In this document: in pieces, positions 22,409 to 30,868 of the stretch
How the letters are laid out: each line of letters starts with the position of its first letter
How positions within the stretch are numbered: the first letter of the stretch is position 1
DNA from: JAYWGN01 sp043778255
GTDB lineage: Bacteria > Bacteroidota > Bacteroidia > Chitinophagales > Chitinophagaceae
Assembly: GCA_043778255.1 (NCBI GenBank)
Contig: JAYWGN010000024.1
Coordinates: forward strand, 1 to 37,282
Length of the DNA stretch: 37,282 nt
Reading direction: 5' to 3'
The notes under the pieces: model-generated
What the model was told of the DNA's origin: nothing
Seen by the model: only the letters and a program-made list of their open reading frames with translations
Databases searched by the model: none
Translations under genes and position numbers: made by a program

Positions 22409-22458
22409 TTTTTCAATTTTTTTTTCTCTATTATAATAAAAAATAAAACAAATAACAC

Positions 22459-22968
22459 ATGTTAAAATTCACTATTAAATTGTGTGTAGTAAGCACTTTG
22501 CTACTTACACTGGCTTGTAACAATACAGCCAAAACAGAGGCAACTAATACTGCTACCCCTACCACTACACCAACCACCACAGAACCTACTAGTAGAGCAT
22601 TAGCAGCACCCGAAAAAGGTGATTATTGCTTTGTAAATGCTGATGGTAAAGACTCTACAACAGTAAAAATAAGAGTATTAAGCACCGATGATATAAGAGG
22701 TGAAATGATATGGAATCCTTACCAAAAAGATGGTGCAATAGGCACACTTACAGGTAAATGTAATGCCAACAACGAAATGGAATTACTTTACAATTATAAA
22801 ATTGAAGGTAACAAACAAACTGAAGCTAAAGTAATGAAAATAGAAAATGGGTTACTACTCATTAAAAAAGGTGAACTTATAGATGCTAAAAATGATGGCA
22901 ACTCAGTAATGAAAGATGCTGCCAAGGCTATATACGCTGATACTTTAACAAAAATAAATTGCCAATAA
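22459..22968 (+). CDS. Small lipoprotein of unknown function
   Basis: 169 residues. The signal peptide ends LLTLACNNT (lipobox LAC). A Thr/Pro/Ala-rich linker (about 24-45) precedes a compact beta-rich domain with GDYCFVNADGKDSTTVKIRVL, EMIWNPYQKDGAIGTLTGK and ELLYNYKIEGNKQTEAKVMKI. The alternating strands resemble small lipocalin-like lipoproteins, but no family is recognised. The paired Cys residues in the domain (about 57, 111 and the final C168) could form a disulfide. It follows another lipoprotein gene by 50 bases and may be co-transcribed with it. An inverted-repeat-rich spacer separates it from the convergent bshC. Confidence 0.75.
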   Translation: MLKFTIKLCVVSTLLLTLACNNTAKTEATNTATPTTTPTTTEPTSRALAAPEKGDYCFVNADGKDSTTVKIRVLSTDDIRGEMIWNPYQKDGAIGTLTGKCNANNEMELLYNYKIEGNKQTEAKVMKIENGLLLIKKGELIDAKNDGNSVMKDAAKAIYADTLTKINCQ

Positions 22969-22993
22969 ATAAGGTAAAGTTTTTTTTATAATC

Positions 22994-23151
22994 AATAGTG
23001 TTATTATAACATTGTGAAATGGTATTTAGTCCAAAAGTATTTTAATTAATCAACATCAAATGCCGATTGAATAAACAAATAGTACAATAAGGCGTAGCCG
23101 AAATTGGACTATATTGTTTATCATTTCGGTATTAATTTTAGTAACACTATT
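22994..23151. other. Intergenic element with nested inverted repeats
   Basis: The outer arms are AATAGTGTTA (22994-23003) and TAACACTATT (23142-23151). Inside, TAGTCCAA (23027-23034) pairs with TTGGACTA (23104-23111), a longer imperfect pairing links about 23060-23085 with 23108-23132, and GGCGTAGCC sits near 23091. It lies between convergent genes, so it may be a two-way terminator, a structured 3' end or a small mobile relic. No open frame is present. Confidence 0.45.
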
Positions 23152-23177
23152 TTTTTGTAATTTAATTTGCATATTTT

Positions 23178-24797
23178 TTATTTCTCATTATCATCATCGT
23201 TAATTGTTAGTACACAAAATTTACTATCAGTAACTATTGAATGTTGGTATATAATATCAATTATTTGTTTGCCATATAAAGCGTAGTAGGGTATTATATT
23301 ATCATACCTTTCTTGCAAATTATTATTAGGGAATAATTTATTTTTTACCGTATTAATTTTATGCAATGCAGCTGTCATATTACGTTTTTCGGCTCTTAAT
23401 AATTTTTTATCTACCTGCTTTAATTTGTTGAGTTGCTTGGTTTTAAGGCTTTGTATATGTTTAGTAAGTGTAACATCTATTGTTGCAGCATTGTTGCTTA
23501 GTTGGTCGTACAATGCTGTTACAGCTTGCTGTTCGGTGGTAGTAGTAAGTGTATTAGTGGTATGTAATTGGGTAAATGTATTATGCAAATTTATTGTAGG
23601 TTCAAATAGTTGAGTAGTGCTAAACCCCAATTTGTGCCAACTGTTATGTTGCTTACTTGTTAATAATACAAATGAGTTACGTAATACCAATATAGGAAAC
23701 TGTATTTGGTACTGCACAAACAAATCTTTTAATTGCAACCAATAAGCTAACTCCCCACCACCGCCAATAAATGCAGCATTGGGCAATATGGTCTCTTGGT
23801 ATAAGCCTCTTAGTATTACATTGGGGCTAAAGTGTTGAGGGTTAGTTTGTAACTCAGTAAGCATTTCACTTTGTGTAAATGTAAGGTTAGTACCTACTAC
23901 AATATAATTTCCGTTTGCATTTTTTTCTATTCGTTCTCGTATATTATTTTTTAGGTAAAATAAATTTATCTCTCTTCCACTAGCCTGCACTTTATAAAAT
24001 TGTGCTAACTTTTCATTAGTTTTTTGTACTATTTTATACGAAGTATTGTGTAACAAATCGTTGCTAAATACAGTGTGCATGGTTGCTTTTAAAGTAGCAT
24101 TATCGGCATTTAATATTAGCAAACCATAACTACCAAATAGTTGGTGTACCAATGCAAATGTTGCTGCCTCAATTGTAGTATTTATGGTGTAGCAGTTTTT
24201 TATAAGTGTTACTATTTCGTTGCAGTAATTAAGTGTGCCAAATTCACCCTCTATACGTTTTATCAGTTGCAAAAAGTTATCGTCAATAACCATACGACCT
24301 ACTGCACCCGTTTGGTTGGTAGCCCAATGCAGGGTTTCGGTTGGCAGGTTAAGTTCGCCTAATTCTTCCAAATCAGCATCCTCATTACCCATATAATATA
24401 CTGGTACAAATTTGTATGTATTTGTAGCATTATTCAACTCATTGGCAAGTGCTATAGCATGCACTATTTTGTATATAAAGTACAAATGCCCAGTAAATAT
24501 ATTGGGTTGGTGTGCCGTACATATTGTATAAGTATTGGGTTGTAGGAGGGCTTCAATGTTTTGTTGTACTGCTGTTGTTAAGGTTACATTAAGGTATGCA
24601 TTGGTAAATGCACTTACCAAATTTATTCTATTTGTTTGGGTAAATATTTTTGTGGCTACTGCATTTATTATGTTATTAATTGTTGGTGTAGCAGTATAAA
24701 AGGGTAGTAGTTGTGGGCTTTGGTTTATATAATCATTTACAATAGTACTAAAGCTGTTAGTTTGGCTATAAGGTATATATTCAGCTGAGGATTTCAT
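23178..24797 (-). CDS. bshC: Bacillithiol biosynthesis cysteine-adding enzyme BshC
   Basis: 539 residues, the normal length. The signatures are TAHQPNIFTGHLYFIYKIVH (about 94-113), VPVYYMGNEDADLEELGEL (about 130-148), and the strongly conserved NVILRGLYQETILPNAAFIGGGGELAYWLQL near 325-355 (key phrase GGGGELAYWLQLK). A C-terminal coiled coil (about 445-495, LKTKQLNKLKQVDKKLLRAEK) is also typical. BshC adds cysteine to glucosaminyl-malate to complete bacillithiol, the low-molecular-weight thiol used by many Bacteroidota. bshA and bshB are not in the window. The gene is convergent with the lipoprotein genes and divergent from nothing close; gldJ lies upstream on the same strand, with a terminator between. 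Confidence 0.95.
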   Translation of the reverse strand: MKSSAEYIPYSQTNSFSTIVNDYINQSPQLLPFYTATPTINNIINAVATKIFTQTNRINLVSAFTNAYLNVTLTTAVQQNIEALLQPNTYTICTAHQPNIFTGHLYFIYKIVHAIALANELNNATNTYKFVPVYYMGNEDADLEELGELNLPTETLHWATNQTGAVGRMVIDDNFLQLIKRIEGEFGTLNYCNEIVTLIKNCYTINTTIEAATFALVHQLFGSYGLLILNADNATLKATMHTVFSNDLLHNTSYKIVQKTNEKLAQFYKVQASGREINLFYLKNNIRERIEKNANGNYIVVGTNLTFTQSEMLTELQTNPQHFSPNVILRGLYQETILPNAAFIGGGGELAYWLQLKDLFVQYQIQFPILVLRNSFVLLTSKQHNSWHKLGFSTTQLFEPTINLHNTFTQLHTTNTLTTTTEQQAVTALYDQLSNNAATIDVTLTKHIQSLKTKQLNKLKQVDKKLLRAEKRNMTAALHKINTVKNKLFPNNNLQERYDNIIPYYALYGKQIIDIIYQHSIVTDSKFCVLTINDDDNEK

Positions 24798-24858
24798 ATT
24801 ATTTGTTGATCACTTTTTGTTACGTATTATTAATACGCTAAGATAAACTATAACCCAT

Positions 24859-24893
24859 AAAAAAAGCCAAACTATAATAGCTTGGCTTTTTTT
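24859..24893 (-). terminator. Terminator after gldJ
   Basis: AAAAAAAGCCAA (24859-24870) pairs with TTGGCTTTTTTT (24882-24893). Read on the minus strand, the hairpin ends in a T run 25 bases after the gldJ stop. It separates gldJ from bshC. Confidence 0.75.
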
Positions 24894-24917
24894 AAATTTT
24901 ATTTTTATTTAAACTAA

Positions 24918-26480
24918 TTATCTTTTTGGTTTACGTTTTGCTTTAAACCATTTACCACTTTTAAATGAGTTACCTTCTGGGCTACCCATTCTATCCATAG
25001 CACATCTAAAACCAACGGTGCTACTTGTTTGATCTTGGTTCATAAAGCGGCGAGTACCAGGGCTTAGCCAATAAGGCATATCTGCCCAACTTCCACCTTT
25101 TATTACTCTAGCTTTATCGTTAATTAGGGTTGTTTTGCCATAGCCATATGTAGAGCCACTTAATGAGTCACCATCTAAGTAATCAATAGCATAAGCCCTT
25201 TGGTAATTCAACCTATTTTTAGATATAGAGTCGTCCTCTACTTTTCTTTTTAACCTACCCATACTATCCTTAGCTTTTGTAGGGTCGCTTTTATCGGGGT
25301 TGTCAATGGTAGTAAATACATTACCACGTACACCACTTATATCATCAACATACAAAGGGTTTAAAGGGCGGTACACATCTTGTACCCACTCATTTACATT
25401 GCCACTCATATTATATAAGCCAAACCCATTAGGGTAAAATGCTCTAACATCGGCAGTATAAAATGCATTATCATTTAAGCCACCAGCAACACCACCATAA
25501 TCGCCATTACCACGTTTAAAGTTGGCTAACATTTCGCCTTGCCAGCTACCACGTCGTGTTTCTCTTAGGGCATCATACTTTGTATTGTTTTTCCAGCTAT
25601 AGGTTTGTTTTTGAGTTACTAACTCTTCACCTGGTTTGCTTTTTTGGCTACGTTTAGGTTGTGGGTTATTAGCTTTGTAGGCTAAGGCTGCATATTCCCA
25701 CTCAGCCTCAGTTGGTAAGCGGTAACTTGGCAAAAATATTCCATCTTCCATATTTACATTACGTGGTCGGCCATTCACATCTTTTGGAGCCGATTTTTTG
25801 CTAGTACCTTTTGCTATATCAGTAGCACCATATAAGTAACTTTCAGTTACAAATGATTCATCTCCAGTTTTTTTAACCTGAGTTTTAGGGTTTGCTATAC
25901 CTTTTTTAATTAAGGCAAGTTCATTAACTCTATCACCTCGCCATTTGCAATAATCGTTAGCTTGTTTCCAAGTAACGCCAACCACAGGGTAGTAGTTAAA
26001 TGATGGATGACGGAAGTAATACTCCACATAAGGCTCATTATAGCTTAACTCACTACGCCATACAAGTGTATCGGGTAATGATTTTTCCATTATGGTTTCT
26101 ACCAACTTTTCATCATCGCCAAATGTGCGGTTAAGCCAATATATATACTCACGGTAATGTATATTAGCTACTTCAGTTTCGTCCATATAAAAAGATGGGA
26201 CAGTCATACGGCGAGGTACGTTGTTCCAATCGCCCATTACATCTTCTTGGGTGCTACCCATTGTAAATGTACCACCCTGAACAAATACTAAGCCTGGTCC
26301 AGTTTTTTGCTCTTTTTCTTTGGATACTGAGTATCCACCCATTTTTTTGTCATTGTAATTCCAACCCGTGTTGGACGATTTTTCTTGTTTTTTGCCAAAT
26401 AATCCGCCGCTTTTACAAGATGTAAATACAACGCCAACTGCCAAAAACAAGGTCAAGTTTTTTACTTTAAGGTTTTGCAT
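24918..26480 (-). CDS. gldJ: Gliding motility lipoprotein GldJ
   Basis: 520 residues. The lipoprotein signal ends VVFTSCKSGG (Cys about 22). A short linker with GWNYNDKKMGGY leads into a formylglycine-generating-enzyme (SUMF1-like) fold: GPGLVFVQGGTFTMGSTQED (about 61-80), DWNNVPRRMTVPSFYMDETE, YPVVGVTWKQANDYCKWR, LPSYRLPTEAEWEYAA, NGFGLYNMSGNVNEWVQDVY and GFRCA near the end. The DWNN phrase and ALPDTLVWR-like stretch (SLPDTLVWRSEL) point to GldJ rather than GldK. GldJ is a scaffold lipoprotein for gliding and type IX secretion and is not expected to be catalytic. No gldK-N genes adjoin it. It fits with gldH and the type IX cargo gene in this window. Confidence 0.87.
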   Translation of the reverse strand: MQNLKVKNLTLFLAVGVVFTSCKSGGLFGKKQEKSSNTGWNYNDKKMGGYSVSKEKEQKTGPGLVFVQGGTFTMGSTQEDVMGDWNNVPRRMTVPSFYMDETEVANIHYREYIYWLNRTFGDDEKLVETIMEKSLPDTLVWRSELSYNEPYVEYYFRHPSFNYYPVVGVTWKQANDYCKWRGDRVNELALIKKGIANPKTQVKKTGDESFVTESYLYGATDIAKGTSKKSAPKDVNGRPRNVNMEDGIFLPSYRLPTEAEWEYAALAYKANNPQPKRSQKSKPGEELVTQKQTYSWKNNTKYDALRETRRGSWQGEMLANFKRGNGDYGGVAGGLNDNAFYTADVRAFYPNGFGLYNMSGNVNEWVQDVYRPLNPLYVDDISGVRGNVFTTIDNPDKSDPTKAKDSMGRLKRKVEDDSISKNRLNYQRAYAIDYLDGDSLSGSTYGYGKTTLINDKARVIKGGSWADMPYWLSPGTRRFMNQDQTSSTVGFRCAMDRMGSPEGNSFKSGKWFKAKRKPKR

Positions 26481-26742
26481 GTAGCCAATTTTTAAGGATA
26501 ACGTGATGTTATAAATTTTATTGTGTAAACAATATTATATATAGCTAACTCACAAATTATTAGTACAAATTTAAGGTATTTAAATCAAAAATAATGCAAT
26601 AAAAATTTTGAAGTAAATATTAACAATTTATTAAGTTAGATGCTAAAATGTAAAATATTGAATGAAGAATTTAAAATGTAAATGTAATGAGTAAAATATG
26701 TATTGTTGTATAATAAGTTAAAAGTGTAAAGTATAAAATTTT

Positions 26743-26796
26743 TACCAATACTTAAGTATACCAAACCTCTTGTACCGATACTTCGGTATGCGAAAC
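26743..26796 (+). repeat. Two 24-bp imperfect direct repeats, possible operator
   Basis: TACCAATACTTAAGTATACC and the following AAAC (26743-26766) recur as TACCGATACTTCGGTATGCG plus AAAC (26773-26796), 30 bases apart. Each half contains an inverted repeat centred on ATACTT..GTAT. They lie 66 bases before the hydrolase start. The remaining part of 26481-26861 is AT-rich with nothing else recognised, and it also carries the gldJ promoter. Confidence 0.45.
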
Positions 26797-26861
26797 AAAA
26801 AAAATAAATAGAGATTTAAAAAAATAAACTCCAAATTGTTTCACTAAATTTATACCTTATT

Positions 26862-28817
26862 ATGAAAAAAATGATACAACCTATGAAATGGATAACCCTT
26901 ATATTAGCAATTGCATTTACCCATACTATAAATGCCCAAACTAACAATACCGACGAAAAATGGGTATTGGATAACTATACTAAAACCAGTGTTAGCATAG
27001 CTATGAGAGATGGCGTAAAGCTGTATACCACTGTATATGCACCAAAAGAAAATATACCCACTACTACATTTGGCAATAGCCTAACACACCCTATACTACT
27101 TAACCGCACACCTTATACAGTAGCGCCTTACGGCGAAAAATATAACCCAAGATTATATACTAGCTATTGGATTAATTATTTGCGAAAGGGCTATATAATA
27201 GTGCAACAAGATGTACGTGGCAAGTGGATGAGTGAGGGTGAATTTGTAGATGTGCGACCCTATAACCCTAACAAAAAAAAGAACGAAATAGATGAAGCTA
27301 GTGATACTTATGATACCATAGATTGGCTAGTAAAAAATACAAAAAATAATAATGGAAATGTTGGCGTATTTGGTATTAGCTATCCAGGCTTTTATAGCAC
27401 AATGGCTGCACTAAGCAATCACCCTGCACTTAAAGCTGTAAGCCCTCAAGCACCTGTAACCGATTGGTTTATGGGCGACGACTTTCACCATAATGGTGCA
27501 TTTGCAGTAATGGATGCTTTTAGTTTTTATAAAAGCTTTGGTGTGCCACACCCTAAGCCCACAAAGGACTTTACAGGTAAGCCTTACCAAATAACTAATA
27601 AAGATAATTACGATTTCTATTTGAAAACTGGTGCATTGCCCAACTTCACTAAACTTATGGGCGACAGTATTGCATTTTGGGCTGAGGTAATGAACCATCC
27701 TAATTACGATGCTTGGTGGCAGCAACGTAATGTGCGTAATGCTATAAAAAATATACAACCTGCTGTACTTGTAGTAGGCGGTTTGTACGATGCTGAAGAT
27801 TGCTACGGTGCTTGGAACTTGTATAAAACATTTGGGCTGCAAAGCCCTAATACCAATGCCCGACTGGTAATGGGACCTTGGGTACACGGCGGTTGGGCCC
27901 GTACAGATGGTAGCAGCTTAGGCAATGTAAGGTTTGGGAGTAATACAAGTGCTTACTATCAAAATAATATTGAAATACCGTTTTTTGAGGAGCATTTAAA
28001 TGGACTAACTTATATAAAAGCACCACCGAAAGTACAAATATTTTACAGCGGTAGTAATGAGTGGAAAGCATACAATGAATGGCCTTTGAAAAATGCAATA
28101 GCCACTAACTATTATTTGAATACAAACGGCTTACTAAGTGAGAAAATATCAAAACAAGCTACTGATATAAAAACACCAAAACCACTAGCACTGGAGTATA
28201 TAAGTGACCCAGCAAAGCCTGTACCTTACACCGAAGATGTGCATACAGCCCGAACTAGAGAGTACATGACCGACGACCAACGCTTTGCTGCAAGGCGACC
28301 CGATGTATTGGTATATAGTACCACTGCGCTTAATAATGATGTAACTTTAGCTGGTGCCATTACTGCTAATTTAAAAGTAATGATAAGTAGTACTGATGCC
28401 GACTTTGTGGTAAAAGTAATTGATGTATTCCCTGAAGATTTTAAGTACGATAGTACTTACTATGTAAATGGCGATAAGCCAAGTAGCTATATAATGGGCG
28501 GTTACCAAATGCTGGTACGTGGCGAAATAATGAGAGGCAAATACCGCAATAGCTTTGCAACACCTACACCATTTGTACCTAATAAAATGGAAACTGTAAA
28601 ATTTGAGTTGCCCGATGTGGCTCACACATTTAAAAAAGGACATAAAATAATGGTACAAATACAAAGTAGTTGGTTCCCTTTATTTGATAGAAACCCCCAA
28701 CAATATATGGATATATACAAAGCTAAAAATGAAGATTTTAAAAAGGCAACAATTAAAATAATAGGCTCAGGTTTGGATTGTAGTTATATTAGTTTGCCAA
28801 TAGTTATAAATAGATAA
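26862..28817 (+). CDS. Secreted CocE/NonD-family alpha/beta hydrolase
   Basis: 651 residues with a signal peptide of about 25 ending INAQ. The catalytic domain has RDGVKLYTTVYAPK (49-62), YIIVQQDVRGKWMSEGEF (111-128), the nucleophile elbow GISYPGFYS with S173, an acid at D310 (VVGGLYDAED) and the catalytic H342 (GPWVHGGW). The C-terminal jelly-roll (about 470-651) is the X-Pro dipeptidyl-peptidase C domain. Relatives include cocaine esterase, glutaryl-7-ACA acylase and alpha-amino-acid ester acyltransferases that hydrolyse or transfer acyl groups. The physiological substrate in Bacteroidota is probably a peptide or amino acid ester. The cell location is periplasm or outside. It is a single gene ahead of the rhodopsin; 183 bases separate them. 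Confidence 0.88.
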   Translation: MKKMIQPMKWITLILAIAFTHTINAQTNNTDEKWVLDNYTKTSVSIAMRDGVKLYTTVYAPKENIPTTTFGNSLTHPILLNRTPYTVAPYGEKYNPRLYTSYWINYLRKGYIIVQQDVRGKWMSEGEFVDVRPYNPNKKKNEIDEASDTYDTIDWLVKNTKNNNGNVGVFGISYPGFYSTMAALSNHPALKAVSPQAPVTDWFMGDDFHHNGAFAVMDAFSFYKSFGVPHPKPTKDFTGKPYQITNKDNYDFYLKTGALPNFTKLMGDSIAFWAEVMNHPNYDAWWQQRNVRNAIKNIQPAVLVVGGLYDAEDCYGAWNLYKTFGLQSPNTNARLVMGPWVHGGWARTDGSSLGNVRFGSNTSAYYQNNIEIPFFEEHLNGLTYIKAPPKVQIFYSGSNEWKAYNEWPLKNAIATNYYLNTNGLLSEKISKQATDIKTPKPLALEYISDPAKPVPYTEDVHTARTREYMTDDQRFAARRPDVLVYSTTALNNDVTLAGAITANLKVMISSTDADFVVKVIDVFPEDFKYDSTYYVNGDKPSSYIMGGYQMLVRGEIMRGKYRNSFATPTPFVPNKMETVKFELPDVAHTFKKGHKIMVQIQSSWFPLFDRNPQQYMDIYKAKNEDFKKATIKIIGSGLDCSYISLPIVINR

Positions 28818-29000
28818 CTTATTATGAGTGCAAATAGGTACAACAAACTAATAAATGTTATTAAGTTGTTAAAAGTTCAAACTGTATTTTGTAAAATAGC
28901 TTAAACATTATCGAACGATTGTTCTTTTTAGTTGTATTTTAGCCGTATAAAGATTAACACAACTTTAATCTTAATTTATCACCTTAAAAACAAAAAAAAT

Positions 29001-29735
29001 ATGTTATTTTTTCTTGACATCAAACCGATTGCAACAGACAATTATGTTGCATTCACCTTTTTTATTGGCTGTATGGCTATGCTTGCCGCATCAGTTTTCT
29101 TCTTTTTTGAACTAAGTAATGTAGAACGTAAATGGAGAACTTCCATTTTAGTGTCGGGCTTAATTACGTTTATTGCTGCTGTACATTATTATTACATGAG
29201 AGATTACAATTTGGCTACTGGTCAGTCTCCAACATTTTTCCGTTACGTTGACTGGATTTTAACTGTTCCATTAATGTGTGTTGAATTTTATTTAATTACC
29301 AAAAAAGCAGGTGCTAAAATGGGTTTGCTTTGGAAATTAATTGCTGCCTCTTTGGGTATGCTAATAACTGGTTATGTAGGTGAAGCTATATACCCAACCG
29401 AAACTCAAAGCTGGATATGGGGCTTTGTAAGTGGTTTATTTTATTTTTACATTGTGTACCTAGTATGGTTTGGCGATGTTGCCAAATTAGCTAACAATGC
29501 TGGCCCTGCAGTTGCAAAAGCTGTACGTACATTAGGCTGGTTTGTACTAGTAGGCTGGGCAATATACCCAATTGGTTATATAGCAGGTACTAAAGGTGGC
29601 TTATTTGGTATGGAAGTATTACAAGGTGTATCATTAGACATTGTATACAACATTGGTGATGCTATTAATAAGATTGGATTTGGTCTTGTTATATATGCAT
29701 TAGCACAAAGCGATAAGTCAACATCTAACGCTTAG
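29001..29735 (+). CDS. Light-driven proton-pumping rhodopsin (proteorhodopsin-like)
   Basis: 244 residues from the ATG at 29001. An in-frame TTG-type extension to 28932 adds a polar, charged tail and is rejected. Seven helices are evident. Helix C reads RYVDWILTVPLMCVEFYL: D84 is the primary acceptor, T88 and E95 the donor set (DTE, proton pump), and M92 the tuning site (Met, as in green-absorbing flavobacterial forms). H62 in AAVHYYYMR is the histidine partner of D84. Helix G has DAINKIGFG with the retinal lysine K224. Helix E has WGFVSG, where G141 aligns with bacteriorhodopsin W138 and xanthorhodopsin G156. The pump exports protons and needs retinal, made by the Blh enzyme 82 bases downstream. 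GAAC-N4-GTTC at 28913-28924 is a possible operator. Confidence 0.96.
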   Translation: MLFFLDIKPIATDNYVAFTFFIGCMAMLAASVFFFFELSNVERKWRTSILVSGLITFIAAVHYYYMRDYNLATGQSPTFFRYVDWILTVPLMCVEFYLITKKAGAKMGLLWKLIAASLGMLITGYVGEAIYPTETQSWIWGFVSGLFYFYIVYLVWFGDVAKLANNAGPAVAKAVRTLGWFVLVGWAIYPIGYIAGTKGGLFGMEVLQGVSLDIVYNIGDAINKIGFGLVIYALAQSDKSTSNA

Positions 29736-29760
29736 TTTAATTCAATCTTTTTTTATTATA

Positions 29761-29798
29761 ATGCAGTACTCCTAATTGTTGAGTACTGCATTTTTTTT
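29761..29798 (+). terminator. Strong intrinsic terminator between rhodopsin and blh
   Basis: TGCAGTACTC (29762-29771) pairs perfectly with GAGTACTGCA (29781-29790), with one further A-T pair, a 9-base loop and eight T (29791-29798). It begins 26 bases after the rhodopsin stop. Confidence 0.9.
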
Positions 29799-29807
29799 GT
29801 ATATTTA
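29776..29807 (+). promoter_or_regulatory. Candidate blh promoter overlapping the terminator
   Basis: TTG at 29776-29778 lies in the hairpin loop, 21 bases before TATATTTA at 29800-29807 (one mismatch to the -7 box). The blh ATG is at 29818, giving an almost leaderless transcript. Confidence 0.35.
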
Positions 29808-29817
29808 TATTAAAATA

Positions 29818-30744
29818 ATGTTGCTTCGCAATTTACTATTATCACTTGGCATTATAGGTACTTTACTATATTACACAACCAATATATTTACACCTTATTA
29901 CCAATTTGTAATGTTTGTAATAGGTATGGTAATTGTAGGCATACCACATGGTGCAGCTGATTTATTGGTTTCTATTAAAAATGAAACAGGTAATAAAAAA
30001 TTTTCAGTTCTTTTATTTTTTTTACAATATTTTGCAAGGCTTATTGCTTTTGGGCTTTTGCTATATTACATACCAAAGTTTGGGGGTGCTATATTTATAG
30101 TATTTGCTGCCTATCACTTTGGTGAGTCCGACCTATACCAATTTAACACCAGTAGCTTTATTGGTAAGCTATTAGTTACTAGCTATGGGTTGGTATTATT
30201 AAGTACTATGCTAATACACCATTTTAGTGAAGTGGTAGATATTGTTAACCTAATTCAACCTGAGTTTTTTAGCATGGCTAACTTGCAATATGTACAACTT
30301 AATAGTTATAAAATAGAGTCCATTATATCTGTGCTATTTTTTAGTATTGCATTTATATATTTTTATAAGCATGGCGCCAATCCCTTTGTAGGTTATGCTT
30401 TTGTGCAATTTGTGGTACTTATAGTTATACTGTATAACTTGCCTTTAATAGCAGGGTTTACATTTTATTTTATAATATGGCACTCTTTATTATCCTTACA
30501 TAATATAGTTGCTTATTTGCAACATAACAAAACGTTTAACCTAACTACAATAGTAAAACAAATACTGCTGTACAGTGTAATTGCTATACTTGGTACTGCA
30601 CTTATCGGATATTTAGGGGTAATGTTTACCAATACCAAAACAATTATTAGCTACACCTTTGTAGCACTTGCTTTGCTAACTGCACCACACTTAGAAATAA
30701 TGCATACTATGTACATAAAGCTAAGGCAATTAGATAAAGTGTAG
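29818..30744 (+). CDS. blh: Brp/Blh-family beta-carotene 15,15'-oxygenase (retinal-forming)
   Basis: 308 residues from the ATG at 29818. A TTG further up lies in the terminator loop and cannot serve. It is an integral membrane protein with about 8 helices. Metal-site histidines are visible in VGIPHGAADLL (about 40-50), FAAYHFGESDLY (about 96-107), FIIWHSLLSLHNI (about 220-232) and LLTAPHLEIMH near 290. These are the four hallmark blocks of Blh. The enzyme cleaves beta-carotene in the middle to give two retinals for the rhodopsin. No carotenoid synthesis genes are in the window, so they must be encoded elsewhere. The intervening terminator means it is not simply co-transcribed with the pump gene. 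Confidence 0.93.
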   Translation: MLLRNLLLSLGIIGTLLYYTTNIFTPYYQFVMFVIGMVIVGIPHGAADLLVSIKNETGNKKFSVLLFFLQYFARLIAFGLLLYYIPKFGGAIFIVFAAYHFGESDLYQFNTSSFIGKLLVTSYGLVLLSTMLIHHFSEVVDIVNLIQPEFFSMANLQYVQLNSYKIESIISVLFFSIAFIYFYKHGANPFVGYAFVQFVVLIVILYNLPLIAGFTFYFIIWHSLLSLHNIVAYLQHNKTFNLTTIVKQILLYSVIAILGTALIGYLGVMFTNTKTIISYTFVALALLTAPHLEIMHTMYIKLRQLDKV

Positions 30745-30868
30745 TAATATTATAATAACTATAATATAATATTGTAGGTTATATTCAACCAATTTTTAGT
30801 TTTAATTTTATTATTATTTGTGTAACTGCATGTACATGCAAATGCATTTAATATAAAAATATATAGTA

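Noticed and set aside
27411..28664. Antisense open frames within the CocE-type hydrolase gene
   Set aside because: They are shadows of a well-supported gene with no signal, start context or family motifs of their own.
28932..29000. N-terminal extension of the rhodopsin (23 extra residues)
   Set aside because: The extension starts at a non-ATG codon, is polar and charged, and has no counterpart in proteorhodopsins. The ATG at 29001 gives the normal length.
29001..29735. Rhodopsin as a sodium (NDQ) or chloride (NTQ) pump
   Set aside because: The helix C triad is D84, T88, E95, the proton-pump set.
29776..29817. Upstream TTG start for blh
   Set aside because: It lies in the loop of a strong terminator hairpin. 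The ATG at 29818 fits the family start.
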